From contig WFXX01000086.1 of assembly GCA_015490395.1 (NCBI GenBank), positions 1 to 19,010 of the forward strand: a stretch of DNA of 19,010 nt, written 5' to 3'. Shown here one piece after another: positions 1 through 9,105 of this stretch. The position numbers were made by a program, and so were the translations under genes. This stretch comes from Gammaproteobacteria bacterium. GTDB lineage: Bacteria > Pseudomonadota > Gammaproteobacteria > DRLM01. The notes beneath the pieces are model-generated. The model saw only the letters and a list, made by a program, of their open reading frames with translations, was not told the origin of the DNA and ran no database searches. Position 1 is the first letter of the stretch; every line of letters begins with the position of its first letter.

Positions 1-858
1 GGGAAGGGCCTGCGCACCGCCCCCCGGGACGGGCTCATCAGCGCCGCCGTCCCCCGTGCCATCCGGGGCCGGGCCTTCGGCTTCCACCGGGCCATGGACC
101 ACCTGGGGGCCCTGCTGGGACCTCTGGCGGCTTTCGGTCTGCTGGGCCTGGGGTGGGGGATGCCCCAGATCTTCCTGGCTTCGGCGGCCTTCGGCGCCGG
201 GGTGCTGGTCCTCCTCCTCTGGGGCCTGTCTGCGGCGCCGGGCACGGCTGACCGGGCGCTCCCCCGGCGGCCGCCACCCTTACGCTGGGGCCTGCTGGAC
301 GGACGGCTCCGGAGGCTGCTGGCGGGCACGGGCCTCTTGGCCCTGGCCACGGTCCCCGAGGCCTTCCTGGTCCTCTGGGCCGCCGGAGAGGGGTTGCCCG
401 CTACCTGGGTCCCCCTCGTCTGGGCCGCGGCCCACGCCGTCAAGGCCGCCGTGGCCGAGCCAGCGGGGAGGCTGGCCGACCGCGTGGGCCGCCTCCCCGT
501 GGTGGCCGCAGGCTGGGGCCTGCGGGTGCTGCTCCTGGCCCTCCTGGCCCTGCCGGGCTGGCCCCTGGGGGCGGTCTGGGGCCTGTTCCTCGCCTACGCC
601 GGGGCCCTGGCCTTCACGGAAGGGGCGGAACGAGCCCTGGTGGGGGACCTGGCGCCGACGGGGCTACGCGGCACCGCCTTTGGCCTCTACCACCTGGTGA
701 CCGGCCTGCTGGCACTCCCCGGGGCCTTCGCCTTCGGGCTGCTTTGGCAGCTCGGGGGACGGGAAACGGCCTTTCTGGCCGCCGCCGCCCTCACCGCCGC
801 GGCAGCTGCGGTGGTGCTGCCCCTGGGCCGCCGGCCTCAGCCTCCAGGCAGGGGGTAG
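1..858 (+). CDS. MFS transporter, 5'-truncated by window edge
   Basis: Frame 1 is open from the first base, so the start lies outside the window and about 285 C-terminal residues are visible. The first visible residues, GKGLRTAPRDGL, followed by RGRAFGFHRAMD, match the cytoplasmic loop motif between helices 4 and 5 of a group of major facilitator proteins that remain unassigned in substrate. The rest alternates hydrophobic segments with a second conserved loop, AEPAGRLADRVGRLPV, which is the motif-A equivalent of the second half. A six-helix C-terminal bundle is expected. The protein sits in the inner membrane and probably exports or imports a small solute; the substrate cannot be read from sequence. 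The 3' end overlaps the end of the convergent nitroreductase gene by 22 bases. The family call is firm; the substrate is unknown. Confidence 0.88.
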   Translation, partial: GKGLRTAPRDGLISAAVPRAIRGRAFGFHRAMDHLGALLGPLAAFGLLGLGWGMPQIFLASAAFGAGVLVLLLWGLSAAPGTADRALPRRPPPLRWGLLDGRLRRLLAGTGLLALATVPEAFLVLWAAGEGLPATWVPLVWAAAHAVKAAVAEPAGRLADRVGRLPVVAAGWGLRVLLLALLALPGWPLGAVWGLFLAYAGALAFTEGAERALVGDLAPTGLRGTAFGLYHLVTGLLALPGAFAFGLLWQLGGRETAFLAAAALTAAAAAVVLPLGRRPQPPGRG

Positions 859-1457
859 ATCGCCTCCACGGGCTGGCCCCAGCGGCCGGCGAAGCAGCGG
901 CTGCCGGGGGGCTGGCGCCGGCGGGAGGCCAGCTCGCGCTCCCGCAGGGGCTCCGGCAGCCGGCCCGGGTCCCCGGGCCGTCCCACGGCCACCACGGCGA
1001 GGAGCTCGTGCCCCTCGGGCACCGCCAGGGCCCGGCGCAGGGCCTCGGCATCGAAGCCACCCATGGGATGGGCCACCAGGCCCAGGGCGGTGGCCTGCAG
1101 CAGCAGGTTCTCGCAGGCGGCCCCAGCGTCGAAGGCGGCCCAGCGGTTGGGCCGCCCGTCCCCGAAGCGCAGGGCGGCGGCCACCAGGATCAGCACCGGG
1201 GCGTCCCGGGCCCAGGCCCGGTTGCCCTCGGCCAGGCAGGCCTGGACCGCCTCCCAAGAGGCCTGGTCCCGATAGCGGTCGCAGACCACGAGCCGCCAGG
1301 GTTCCTCCCCGTAGCAGGAGGGGGCCCAGCGGGCGGCCTCCAGCAGGACCAGGATCTCCTCTGCCGTCACCGGGGCCTCGGGATCCATGGCCCGGGCGCT
1401 CCAGCGGCGGGCCAGGAGGTCGTGGATGGGGACCAGCGTGGGTGCGGGCTTCTCCAT
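837..1457 (-). CDS. Nitroreductase family protein (FMN-dependent)
   Basis: This is a 206-residue protein, the normal length for a single-domain nitroreductase. The N-terminus has the RRWSARAMD motif, equivalent to the R-x-S-x-R-x-F phosphate-binding segment for FMN. It is followed by EAARWAPSCYGEEPWR, equivalent to the family's APS..NxQPW segment, although the usual Asn-x-Gln is replaced by Gly-Glu-Glu. The middle contains GAACENLLLQATALGL and GGFDAEALRRAL, which is the conserved helix and GFD turn, and then VAVGRPGD. The enzyme is a cytoplasmic flavin-dependent NAD(P)H oxidoreductase; the natural substrate is unknown. The ATG at 1457 has GGGGAG about 7 bases upstream. It is transcribed away from the YbhB-like gene and converges on the MFS gene. 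The family is confident. Confidence 0.9.
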   Translation of the reverse strand: MEKPAPTLVPIHDLLARRWSARAMDPEAPVTAEEILVLLEAARWAPSCYGEEPWRLVVCDRYRDQASWEAVQACLAEGNRAWARDAPVLILVAAALRFGDGRPNRWAAFDAGAACENLLLQATALGLVAHPMGGFDAEALRRALAVPEGHELLAVVAVGRPGDPGRLPEPLRERELASRRRQPPGSRCFAGRWGQPVEAIYPLPGG

Positions 1458-1705
1458 GGCGGACTCCCCTGTGGCTCGGCAGGAGCCCGACCATCATAGC
1501 CACAGCCGACGGCTGCGGGTGATGGCGGGCGCCGGGATCCTATACTGGACTCATCGGGGACACACCCGTCAGGGACGAGAGCCCGAACAAGAGGGCCTGC
1601 CCCGCTGCCTCTTCACTGATGCTGATCGCCGGGGCTCTCCTGGGCGGAGGCGTCGACGGGGGCGCGCCGGCGCACGGTGGCGGGGCCACGCGAGGAGGGC
1701 ATGCC

Positions 1706-2182
1706 ATGAAGCTGAGCATCCGATCCCCGGCCTTTGCCCACAACGCCTCCATCCCTCCGCGCTACACCTGCGACGGGGAGGATGTCTCGCCCCCCCTGGC
1801 CTGGTCCGGTGCCGGCCCGGAGACCCGGAGCCTGGCCCTCATCGTGGACGACCCCGACGCCCCCGACCCCGCGGCGCCCACCACCACCTGGGTCCACTGG
1901 GTCCTCTACAACCTGCCGCCGGCGAGCACGGGCCTGCCCGAGGCCGTGAGCGAGGCCGATCTCCCTCCAGGCACTCTCCAGGGCCTCAACGACTGGCAGC
2001 GCACCGGCTACGGGGGCCCCTGCCCGCCGGTGGGCCGCCACCGCTACTTCTTCAAGCTCTACAGCCTGGACACGGTGCTGCCGGACCTGGGCACGCCCAC
2101 CAAGGCCCGGCTCCTGGAGGCCATGGAGGGGCACGTGCTGGACCACGCCGAGCTGGTGGGCACCTATCAGCGCCAGCGCTGA
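1706..2182 (+). CDS. YbhB/YbcL family Raf kinase inhibitor-like (PEBP) protein
   Basis: The 158-residue product begins MKLSIRSPAF and contains the family landmarks: IPPRYTCDGEDVSPPLAW near the N-terminus, then the DDPDAPDP segment and WVHWVLYNLP in the ligand-binding core, then GYGGPCPPVGRHRYFFKLY. Length equals that of the E. coli YbhB/YbcL family. These proteins have a phosphatidylethanolamine-binding fold; their bacterial role is unclear. The ATG at 1706 is chosen because a GAGGAG Shine-Dalgarno lies 8 bases upstream and because family members begin here. An in-frame ATG at 1619 would add 29 low-complexity Gly/Ala residues not typical of the family. No signal peptide is seen with the chosen start, so the protein is likely cytoplasmic. 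Confidence 0.92.
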   Translation: MKLSIRSPAFAHNASIPPRYTCDGEDVSPPLAWSGAGPETRSLALIVDDPDAPDPAAPTTTWVHWVLYNLPPASTGLPEAVSEADLPPGTLQGLNDWQRTGYGGPCPPVGRHRYFFKLYSLDTVLPDLGTPTKARLLEAMEGHVLDHAELVGTYQRQR

Positions 2183-2214
2183 GCGGCAGGTTATAATGAG
2201 TGCATGAGCGCAAA

Positions 2215-2249
2215 GGCCCCGGGCGCGCGGTGGGGGCGCGTCCGGGGCC
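2215..2249 (+). other. Strong 14-bp GC hairpin downstream of the PEBP gene
   Basis: Positions 2215-2228 are complementary to 2236-2249 over 14 pairs including one G-T, with a seven-base loop at 2229-2235. No T-tract follows on the plus strand, so it is not a classic intrinsic terminator, although it lies 33 bases after the PEBP stop codon. It could end that transcript, or structure the 5' leader of the methyltransferase that begins near 2297. A TATAAT hexamer sits just upstream at 2192-2197 without a recognisable -35 box. Confidence 0.5.
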
Positions 2250-2296
2250 TGGCGTATCGGGCCCGGGGCCGCCGGGTGTAGCAGGGGTGTTCAGGC

Positions 2297-3142
2297 TTGA
2301 GCGAGGCTTCGCGCGGTGGCGGTGGGGACGGCCGGGGAGCAGGTGAACCGGCCTATCTCTGGTCCGCCGAGCTGACCCTGCGGCCGGGCCGCCGCGTCCC
2401 ACCGGCACGCCGGCTCGACGCTGGCGGGCGAGGCCTGGTCAGCCCCTACTACGACCGAACCCGCATCGCCCGGCTGGTGCGCCAGGGCCGCCACCGGGAG
2501 GCGGTAGGGGGTCGCTGGGAGGAGATGGGGCGGCTGCAGCTGGAGCTGGCCGAGGCCCACGGCCTGGAGCCGGGCATGCGGGTCCTGGACATCGGCTGCG
2601 GCTGCTTCCGCGCCGGCGTGCACCTCATCCCCCGCTTGGAGCCGGGGCGCTACTACGGCGTGGAGATGCACGCGGTCCTGCTCCAGGCCGGGCTGGAGCG
2701 GGAGCTCCGTCCCCTGGGTCTGGAGGGGCGGCTGGGGCAGGGGCGGCTGCTCTGCACCGACCGCTTCGAGTTCCAGGTCTTCGGGGTGCAGTTCGACCTG
2801 GCCCTGGCCGTGGCCCTGTTCCGCTTTCTCCCCTTCAACCATCTGCGCATGTGCCTGGAGAAGCTGGCCCGGGTGGTGCGCCCCGGGGGCCGGCTCCTGG
2901 CCACCTACCTGGCCTGCCCGCCCGAGGCCCCGTTCTCGGACGTCCTGGAGCACGAGGGGGGGATGAGGAGCTATCCGGCCCGGGCCCCCTACCACTACCT
3001 GGCCGCGGACCTGCGCTTCGCCGCCTACCGGCTCCCCTGGCGCATCGAGGACCTGGGCCCCTGGGGGCCGGAGGGGGAGCGCCTGGTGAGCTTCCTGCGC
3101 CTGCTAGAGGTGCCCCGGGGGCAGGCCGCGGGGGAGGGCTGA
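2297..3142 (+). CDS. Class I SAM-dependent methyltransferase
   Basis: Up to 281 residues. The Rossmann motif I is VLDIGCGCFRAG, followed by YYGVEMHAVLL (motif II, acidic residue for the SAM ribose), a FDLALAVALFRFL strand and ARVVRPGGRLLATYL, the usual post-motif III signature. The segment RHREAVGGRWEEMGRLQ before motif I is seen in methyltransferases of unknown substrate. The start is uncertain: the longest frame opens with TTG at 2297 and has no clear ribosome site, and the first roughly 55 residues are low complexity. An ATG 75 codons in would remove part of the pre-motif helix and is less likely. The product is cytoplasmic. The substrate cannot be deduced. Its stop codon lies three bases from the convergent lon stop. 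Fold confident, start weak. Confidence 0.82.
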   Translation: MSEASRGGGGDGRGAGEPAYLWSAELTLRPGRRVPPARRLDAGGRGLVSPYYDRTRIARLVRQGRHREAVGGRWEEMGRLQLELAEAHGLEPGMRVLDIGCGCFRAGVHLIPRLEPGRYYGVEMHAVLLQAGLERELRPLGLEGRLGQGRLLCTDRFEFQVFGVQFDLALAVALFRFLPFNHLRMCLEKLARVVRPGGRLLATYLACPPEAPFSDVLEHEGGMRSYPARAPYHYLAADLRFAAYRLPWRIEDLGPWGPEGERLVSFLRLLEVPRGQAAGEG

Positions 3143-3145
3143 GGA

Positions 3146-5607
<2,462 letters not shown>

Positions 5608-5614
<7 letters not shown>

Positions 5615-6015
5615 CTTCTTCTCAGCCCTAGCACCAGACATCCGTTGACCAGCTCGCGCACGCGCAGCTCGTAGCCGCCTGCGGGCAGCTCGATGCGCCG
5701 CTCGAAACGGCCGTGGGGGATCTCCAGGCGGTGGAAGTGGCCGCGCCGCAAGGCGGGGGGCAGGCGCCGCTCCCCGGCCACCACCAGGGTCCCGTCGGCA
5801 ACGCCCACCTCCACCTCGCCCGGCTCCACCCCGGGCAGGGCCACCAGGACCCAGAGCTCGCCCTCGGTCTCCACCACGTCCACCGGGGGCTCCCAGGCTG
5901 CCCGCCTGCGGCCGCCGGCCCGGGGCTGGAAGAAGCGCCGCTGCAGCCGCTCGGCCCGCTCCAGCAGCTCCAGCGCCTCCAGCCACATGCCGAGCTCGCG
6001 CTCACGTAGGGGCAT
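5608..6015 (-). CDS. Small heat-shock protein, Hsp20/alpha-crystallin family
   Basis: A 135-residue protein with an alpha-crystallin domain: PPVDVVETEGELWVLVALPG opens the beta-sandwich, VEVGVADGTLVVAGERR is the characteristic beta4-beta5 strand pair, and FHRLEIPHGRFERRIELP is the conserved F.R...LP region. The N-terminal arm is short (about 45 residues). The C-terminal end NGCLVLGLRRRW lacks a clean I-x-I/V anchoring motif, which may affect oligomerisation. Such proteins hold unfolding clients in the cytoplasm until chaperones or proteases act. The ATG at 6015 has a GAGG five bases upstream; a GTG directly before it at 6018 is an alternative. It is the first gene of an operon with lon, overlapping it by seven bases, so holdase and protease are co-produced. 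Confidence 0.9.
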
Positions 6016-6100
6016 CACATCCTCGCGTCGGGGGGGAGCCTGCCCGGAGTATAGCCATCCCCTCCCGAGGCCGCATAAGCGCCAGGCATTCGCACGTTGT

Positions 6101-6129
6101 TAGATGGGGCCGACCTGGCCCGCCGCAAG
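6101..6129 (-). promoter_or_regulatory. Sigma32-type heat-shock promoter for hsp20-lon
   Basis: Read on the minus strand, CTTGCG (6124-6129, within CCTTGCGG) is followed after 14 bases by CCCCATCTA (6101-6109). The sigma32 consensus is CTTGAA and CCCCATNT with a 13-15 base spacer, so spacing and -10 are very good and the -35 has its CTTG core. It lies about 85 bases before the hsp20 start codon. A TATACT in the leader could be a housekeeping -10 but has no partner -35. Confidence 0.7.
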
Positions 6130-6214
6130 GGCCCCGTTGCTGGATCTCGCCTCCCTGCCTACCATGGACCGGCCGCCGGCAGGGCGGCCTCGGGATCAAC
6201 GGGGGGATCGAGCC

Positions 6215-7294
6215 ATGCCACTGACCAACCTGCGCGACATGCTGCGCCATGCGGCCGGTCGGGACTATGCCCTGTGCGCCTTCGAGCCGCCGGCCCCGGA
6301 CTGCTTGGACGTGATCCTCGCCGGGGCCGAGGCCTGCGAGGCCCCGGTGGTCATCGCCCTGCCGGCATCGGCGCTGGAGCGGGGCGGGGCACCCTTCGCC
6401 GCCGCCGCGGTCACCGCGGCCCGACAGGCCGCAGTGCCGGTGGCCCTGCTCCTGACCCGGGCTGAGTCGGAGACGGCCGCCGTGCGCGGCATTCGCCTGG
6501 GCTGCAACGCCATCTGCGCCTGCGGCACCGGCCAAGAGCCCGAGGCCGGGGTGGCCCTCGCCCGGGAGCTGCGGGCGCTCACCCGCTCCTGCGGCCTGCC
6601 CCTGCTGGCGGAGCTGCCGCGGGCCACGCCGGAGGCGGCCAGGACCCTGGTGGCGGAGGCCGAGCCCGACGGCTTGGCCCTGGCCGCGGCCTCCGGGCTG
6701 GACCCGGAGCGGCTGGAGGGGTTAGGGCGGGCCGCCGGTGTGCCCCTGATGGCCCGGGGCGAGGCCCTGGAAGGGGAGCTGCCGGCCCTCCTCTCCACCC
6801 TGGCCCTCGTCAGCTGGTCAGGAGAGCTGGCCGCGGCGGCCTCCCGGGCCGCCCGGGCGTCCGCCGGCGAGGGGGCCGGCTATGCCGCCATCGCCGCCGA
6901 GGCCCGCCGCGCCGTCCGGCAGGCGGTGGAAGAGCGCCTCCAGGCCACCGCCTCCGCCGGCAAGGCTGCCGCCGTGCTGGGAGAGGCCACGCCCTGGGAG
7001 GAGGTGGAGCACCTGATCATCTACAACGTGGAGGGGGCCGATGAGGAGGAGGTGGAGGCCATGATGGCCGAGGGCCGGCGCGTGCTAGGGGCCATCCCCG
7101 GGGTGCGTCGGGTCTTCACCGGTCGAGCCGTGCAGGAGGGGGCCCGGTACCGCTACTGTTGGCTGATCCGCTTCGCCCACCCGGCGGTCATCGCCAGCTA
7201 CCGGGACCACCCCGATCACGTGGCCTTCGCCGACGGCCTGTTCCGTCCCCGGGCAGGAGACCGGATCAGCATCGACTACCAGGAGGTGGAGTAG
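6215..7294 (+). CDS. Class II aldolase-like pseudoenzyme fused to C-terminal Dabb domain
   Basis: A 359-residue protein. Residues 1-230 resemble class II fructose/tagatose-bisphosphate aldolases: MPLTNLRDMLRHA at the start, YALCAFEPPAPDCLDVILAG, then CEAPVVIALP. The zinc-ligand loop that normally reads LHLDHG is VALLLTRAE near residues 76-84, and the later GGSG phosphate loop is missing (VPLMARGEAL), so aldolase catalysis is unlikely. Residues 263-358 form a Dabb (stress-responsive A/B barrel) dimer domain, with VEHLIIYNVEGADEEEVE, IPGVRRVFTGR and SYRDHPDHVAFAD. The ATG at 6215 is chosen because homology begins there; an earlier in-frame ATG at 6104 would add 37 unlikely residues. It is divergent from hsp20-lon, with the heat-shock promoter lying upstream of it. 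It is perhaps a ligand-binding or regulatory protein; function unknown. Confidence 0.82.
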   Translation: MPLTNLRDMLRHAAGRDYALCAFEPPAPDCLDVILAGAEACEAPVVIALPASALERGGAPFAAAAVTAARQAAVPVALLLTRAESETAAVRGIRLGCNAICACGTGQEPEAGVALARELRALTRSCGLPLLAELPRATPEAARTLVAEAEPDGLALAAASGLDPERLEGLGRAAGVPLMARGEALEGELPALLSTLALVSWSGELAAAASRAARASAGEGAGYAAIAAEARRAVRQAVEERLQATASAGKAAAVLGEATPWEEVEHLIIYNVEGADEEEVEAMMAEGRRVLGAIPGVRRVFTGRAVQEGARYRYCWLIRFAHPAVIASYRDHPDHVAFADGLFRPRAGDRISIDYQEVE

Positions 7295-7300
7295 GGAGGG

Positions 7301-7405
7301 TCAGCCGTCTCCGCCTCCGAGCAGCAAGGCGGACAGGATCCCCAGGGCTAGCAGCAGCACAGCCGTGACCAGCAGTAAGTCCTGACGACGGTCGGGCCTG
7401 GGCAT
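7301..7405 (-). CDS. Small single-pass membrane protein (34 aa), hypothetical
   Basis: The ATG at 7405 opens a 34-codon frame: a basic/polar N-terminus (MPRPDRRQD), then a roughly 20-residue hydrophobic helix rich in Leu, Val and Ala, and a Gly-rich tail ending GGGDG. A GAGGGAG lies about 16 bases upstream and AGAG closer, so the ribosome site is only moderate. The positive-inside rule predicts an N-in, C-out helix. It is convergent with the aldolase-Dabb gene, with only six bases between the stop codons, so it fills otherwise empty space. I do not recognise a family. Small one-helix proteins often modulate membrane complexes, but nothing here shows the partner. Confidence 0.5.
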   Translation of the reverse strand: MPRPDRRQDLLLVTAVLLLALGILSALLLGGGDG

Positions 7406-7692
7406 GGTGTCTCTTTAACTCCCTCTTCAAGGCGCCGCGCTTGGCTGCACTTTCCCCGGGGAGCGGGCCGAAGCCGCCACAGGCAGGGTGGCCAGCGGGG
7501 CTGGCCACCGGGAGGGGCTGCGTGGCGGAGAGCCGAGGCCTCGCCTGAGGTCAACCTCGCAGCCCGCCCGGAGCCAGGTCATTTTGCTTTGGATGCGCCC
7601 CTTTTGGGCCGCTGTCGCTCCCGATTTGAACCTGCGGCCGGCTTCCCACGCATCAGGAGCAGCAACGTCGATCCGGGGGAAAGGGGCCTCCC
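7406..7692. other. Non-coding stretch with inverted repeat and no convincing gene
   Basis: This 287-base gap holds no convincing gene. A perfect 9-bp inverted repeat pairs 7487-7495 (GGTGGCCAG) with 7501-7509 (CTGGCCACC) around a five-base loop; it has no T-tract. The GCCC/GGGC mini-hairpin in the CCCCTTTTGGG sequence near 7597-7610 is weaker. A GATTTGAACC motif near 7623 resembles a tRNA T-loop on the minus strand, but the flanking bases do not pair into a T-stem. Base composition is somewhat less GC-rich than its neighbours near 7575-7640. Confidence 0.4.
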
Positions 7693-8310
7693 TTAACGGT
7701 TGCGAGCCTGGCGGAGCAGCGCGGTCAGCAACGCCCCGTCGCGTCGTAGCCACTCGGCCACCTTCCGTGCCGTGAGCGTCTCTGCCCCCCAGCGCTCCTG
7801 CGCCAAGCGTTCGGCCTCCTCCAGGCTCAGGCCTGTGAAGCCGTCTAGCATCCCGTGCCCAATGTCGGCGAAATCCACAGTGTACTTCTTGCTCGCTGCG
7901 ATGACGCCGAAGCCGGTGAGACGGCCCTCGCTGTCGAGGCCGATGGCGACGCGCGCCTTGCCATGGCGATACGACTCGTCCTGCACCAGCGCCCCGCCCA
8001 GGATGGCCCCCGAGGACCGGTCGCGGGCCAAGTAGAAGGTGTGGACGCCCTTTGGCAACTCAACGCCGTAGGTGCGCTCGGCCCACGCCCGGACCTCCTC
8101 ATCCAGCCGTTGCTTGCGCTTGCTGATCCGAGCCCCAGCGGGCAAGAGGGCTTTGAGCGCCTGCCGCTTCTTGATGAACTCCACCGTGGCACCCGCGTGC
8201 CCGGCGTGGGCCGAGACGGGCGGCGCCCAAGAGGTGCCTGCGGCCAGGACACCCACGAGGGCAGCGAGGAAGATCCAGCGTGTTTTCTTTTGGGGAAAAC
8301 TAGGCTGCAT
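7693..8310 (-). CDS. Exported FMN-binding domain protein
   Basis: A 205-residue protein. Residues 1-34 are a Sec signal peptide (KKTRWIFLAALVG core, cleavage after PVSA), giving a mature N-terminus HAGHAG. Residues 105-170 are an FMN_bind domain: HGKARVAIGLDSEGRLTGF and HGMLDGFTGLSLEEAE. In the related NqrC/RnfG/NosR domains FMN is attached by ApbE to Thr in DG-x-(S/T)-G-A-T; here the motif is D156-G-F-T-G-L-S162, so Ser162 would be the acceptor. The protein is probably a periplasmic electron carrier. The ATG at 8310 is chosen because GGAGG lies five bases upstream and the signal peptide begins there; a start at 8433 is unsupported. It is the last gene of the minus-strand operon, 74 bases after the four-helix membrane protein. 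Confidence 0.85.
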   Translation of the reverse strand: MQPSFPQKKTRWIFLAALVGVLAAGTSWAPPVSAHAGHAGATVEFIKKRQALKALLPAGARISKRKQRLDEEVRAWAERTYGVELPKGVHTFYLARDRSSGAILGGALVQDESYRHGKARVAIGLDSEGRLTGFGVIAASKKYTVDFADIGHGMLDGFTGLSLEEAERLAQERWGAETLTARKVAEWLRRDGALLTALLRQARNR

Positions 8311-8384
8311 AGTGGCCTCCATCCTGTCGCTTGCTTGTGAGCCTGACCAATGGATGCGGGTGCGCCGGCGACCCCAGGACTTCA

Positions 8385-9050
8385 TCAACGCCGGCCTGGT
8401 GGCGAGGCGGCCTTGGGGACCCAGAGCTCCCACAGCACTCGCAAGGAGATCACGGCCAGACAGAGCCCAACGAGCAGGGCTGAGAAGAAGGTTAGCCAGG
8501 CAAAGCTGCCGGAGACGAAGCGCACCAGGTTGAGCCCGGCGATGTCGCCGGCCAGCCCCAGGAAGAGCAAGGATACCAGCGCCGCTTTCACCGGCTCGGA
8601 CCAGCTGGTGAGGCAGGCCAATGCCCCGGCGCTGATGAGGATTAGCGCAAAACCCAGAAGGTGGACGTGGGAAACCTGGACCAGCACTTGGGCTGGCAGG
8701 GTGTCGTCACCCATGGCCTCGTGGCCGGCGTCTCCAGCTGGCTCGCCGTCACCGTGGCCCGGCATGCCGTCCATAGCCGTGTCACTGCCCCCCTCGAGGG
8801 GCTCCTCGTCCAGGGAGAATTCCTCCTCCACGAAGCCTTGGCTCTCGATGGCCTCCCGCTCGGCCTCGCTCAAGCTCTTGTCCCCGTAGTGGTCGGCGAT
8901 GGCCGCCGGGCTCAGGCCCACGGCCAGCGCCGCATTCAGGGCACCCATGAGATAACCGCTGCCCAGGATCAGCACGAAGCCGGTGAGCAGCAGCCTCCAG
9001 GAGAGCGGCAGGCCTTGCAGACCGCCGTGCGGTGAAGGGCAACGCGTCAT
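8385..9050 (-). CDS. Four-helix inner-membrane protein with His/Met/Asp-rich periplasmic loop
   Basis: A 221-residue protein with predicted helices at about 18-40, 123-147, 154-176 and 183-210. Between helices 1 and 2 is a long acidic loop (residues 57-117) containing DTAMDGMPGHGDG and GHEAMGDD, rich in His, Met, Asp and Gly, typical of metal capture; with helix 1 N-in it would face the periplasm. Helix 2 opens with SHVHLLGF (H128, H130) and helix 3 carries a buried Asp169, possible heme or metal ligands. I do not recognise a named family; related proteins are uncharacterised and sometimes wrongly labelled elongation factor. The ATG at 9050 has GGGAG nine bases upstream; one at 9059 sits too close to it. 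It lies between the DUF4198 and FMN-binding genes, probably as their membrane partner. Confidence 0.78.
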   Translation of the reverse strand: MTRCPSPHGGLQGLPLSWRLLLTGFVLILGSGYLMGALNAALAVGLSPAAIADHYGDKSLSEAEREAIESQGFVEEEFSLDEEPLEGGSDTAMDGMPGHGDGEPAGDAGHEAMGDDTLPAQVLVQVSHVHLLGFALILISAGALACLTSWSEPVKAALVSLLFLGLAGDIAGLNLVRFVSGSFAWLTFFSALLVGLCLAVISLRVLWELWVPKAASPPGRR

Positions 9051-9105
9051 GGCGCTCATCTCCCTACGGGTCTCGGTCCGAAACGGTTCAGCACCCCCCC
9101 GGTTC

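Noticed and set aside
1619..1705. N-terminal extension of the PEBP protein as a signal peptide
   Set aside because: Gly/Ala/His-rich and not signal-like; the ATG at 1706 has the better ribosome site and the family start.
2204..2281. 25-codon ORF starting ATGAGCGCAAAG after the TATAAT
   Set aside because: Arg/Gly-rich product, overlaps the 2215-2249 hairpin, and has no ribosome site or recognisable features.
5642..5986. Extension of the lon frame by about 115 codons through hsp20
   Set aside because: The frame is open only because of GC-rich composition; the residues are Ala/Gly/Arg-rich low complexity, antedate the LAN domain, and overlap the real hsp20 frame.
7600..7660. tRNA-like T-loop (minus strand GGTTCAAATC)
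   Set aside because: The flanking GCAGG and CGGGA do not pair, and no acceptor or anticodon stem could be built.
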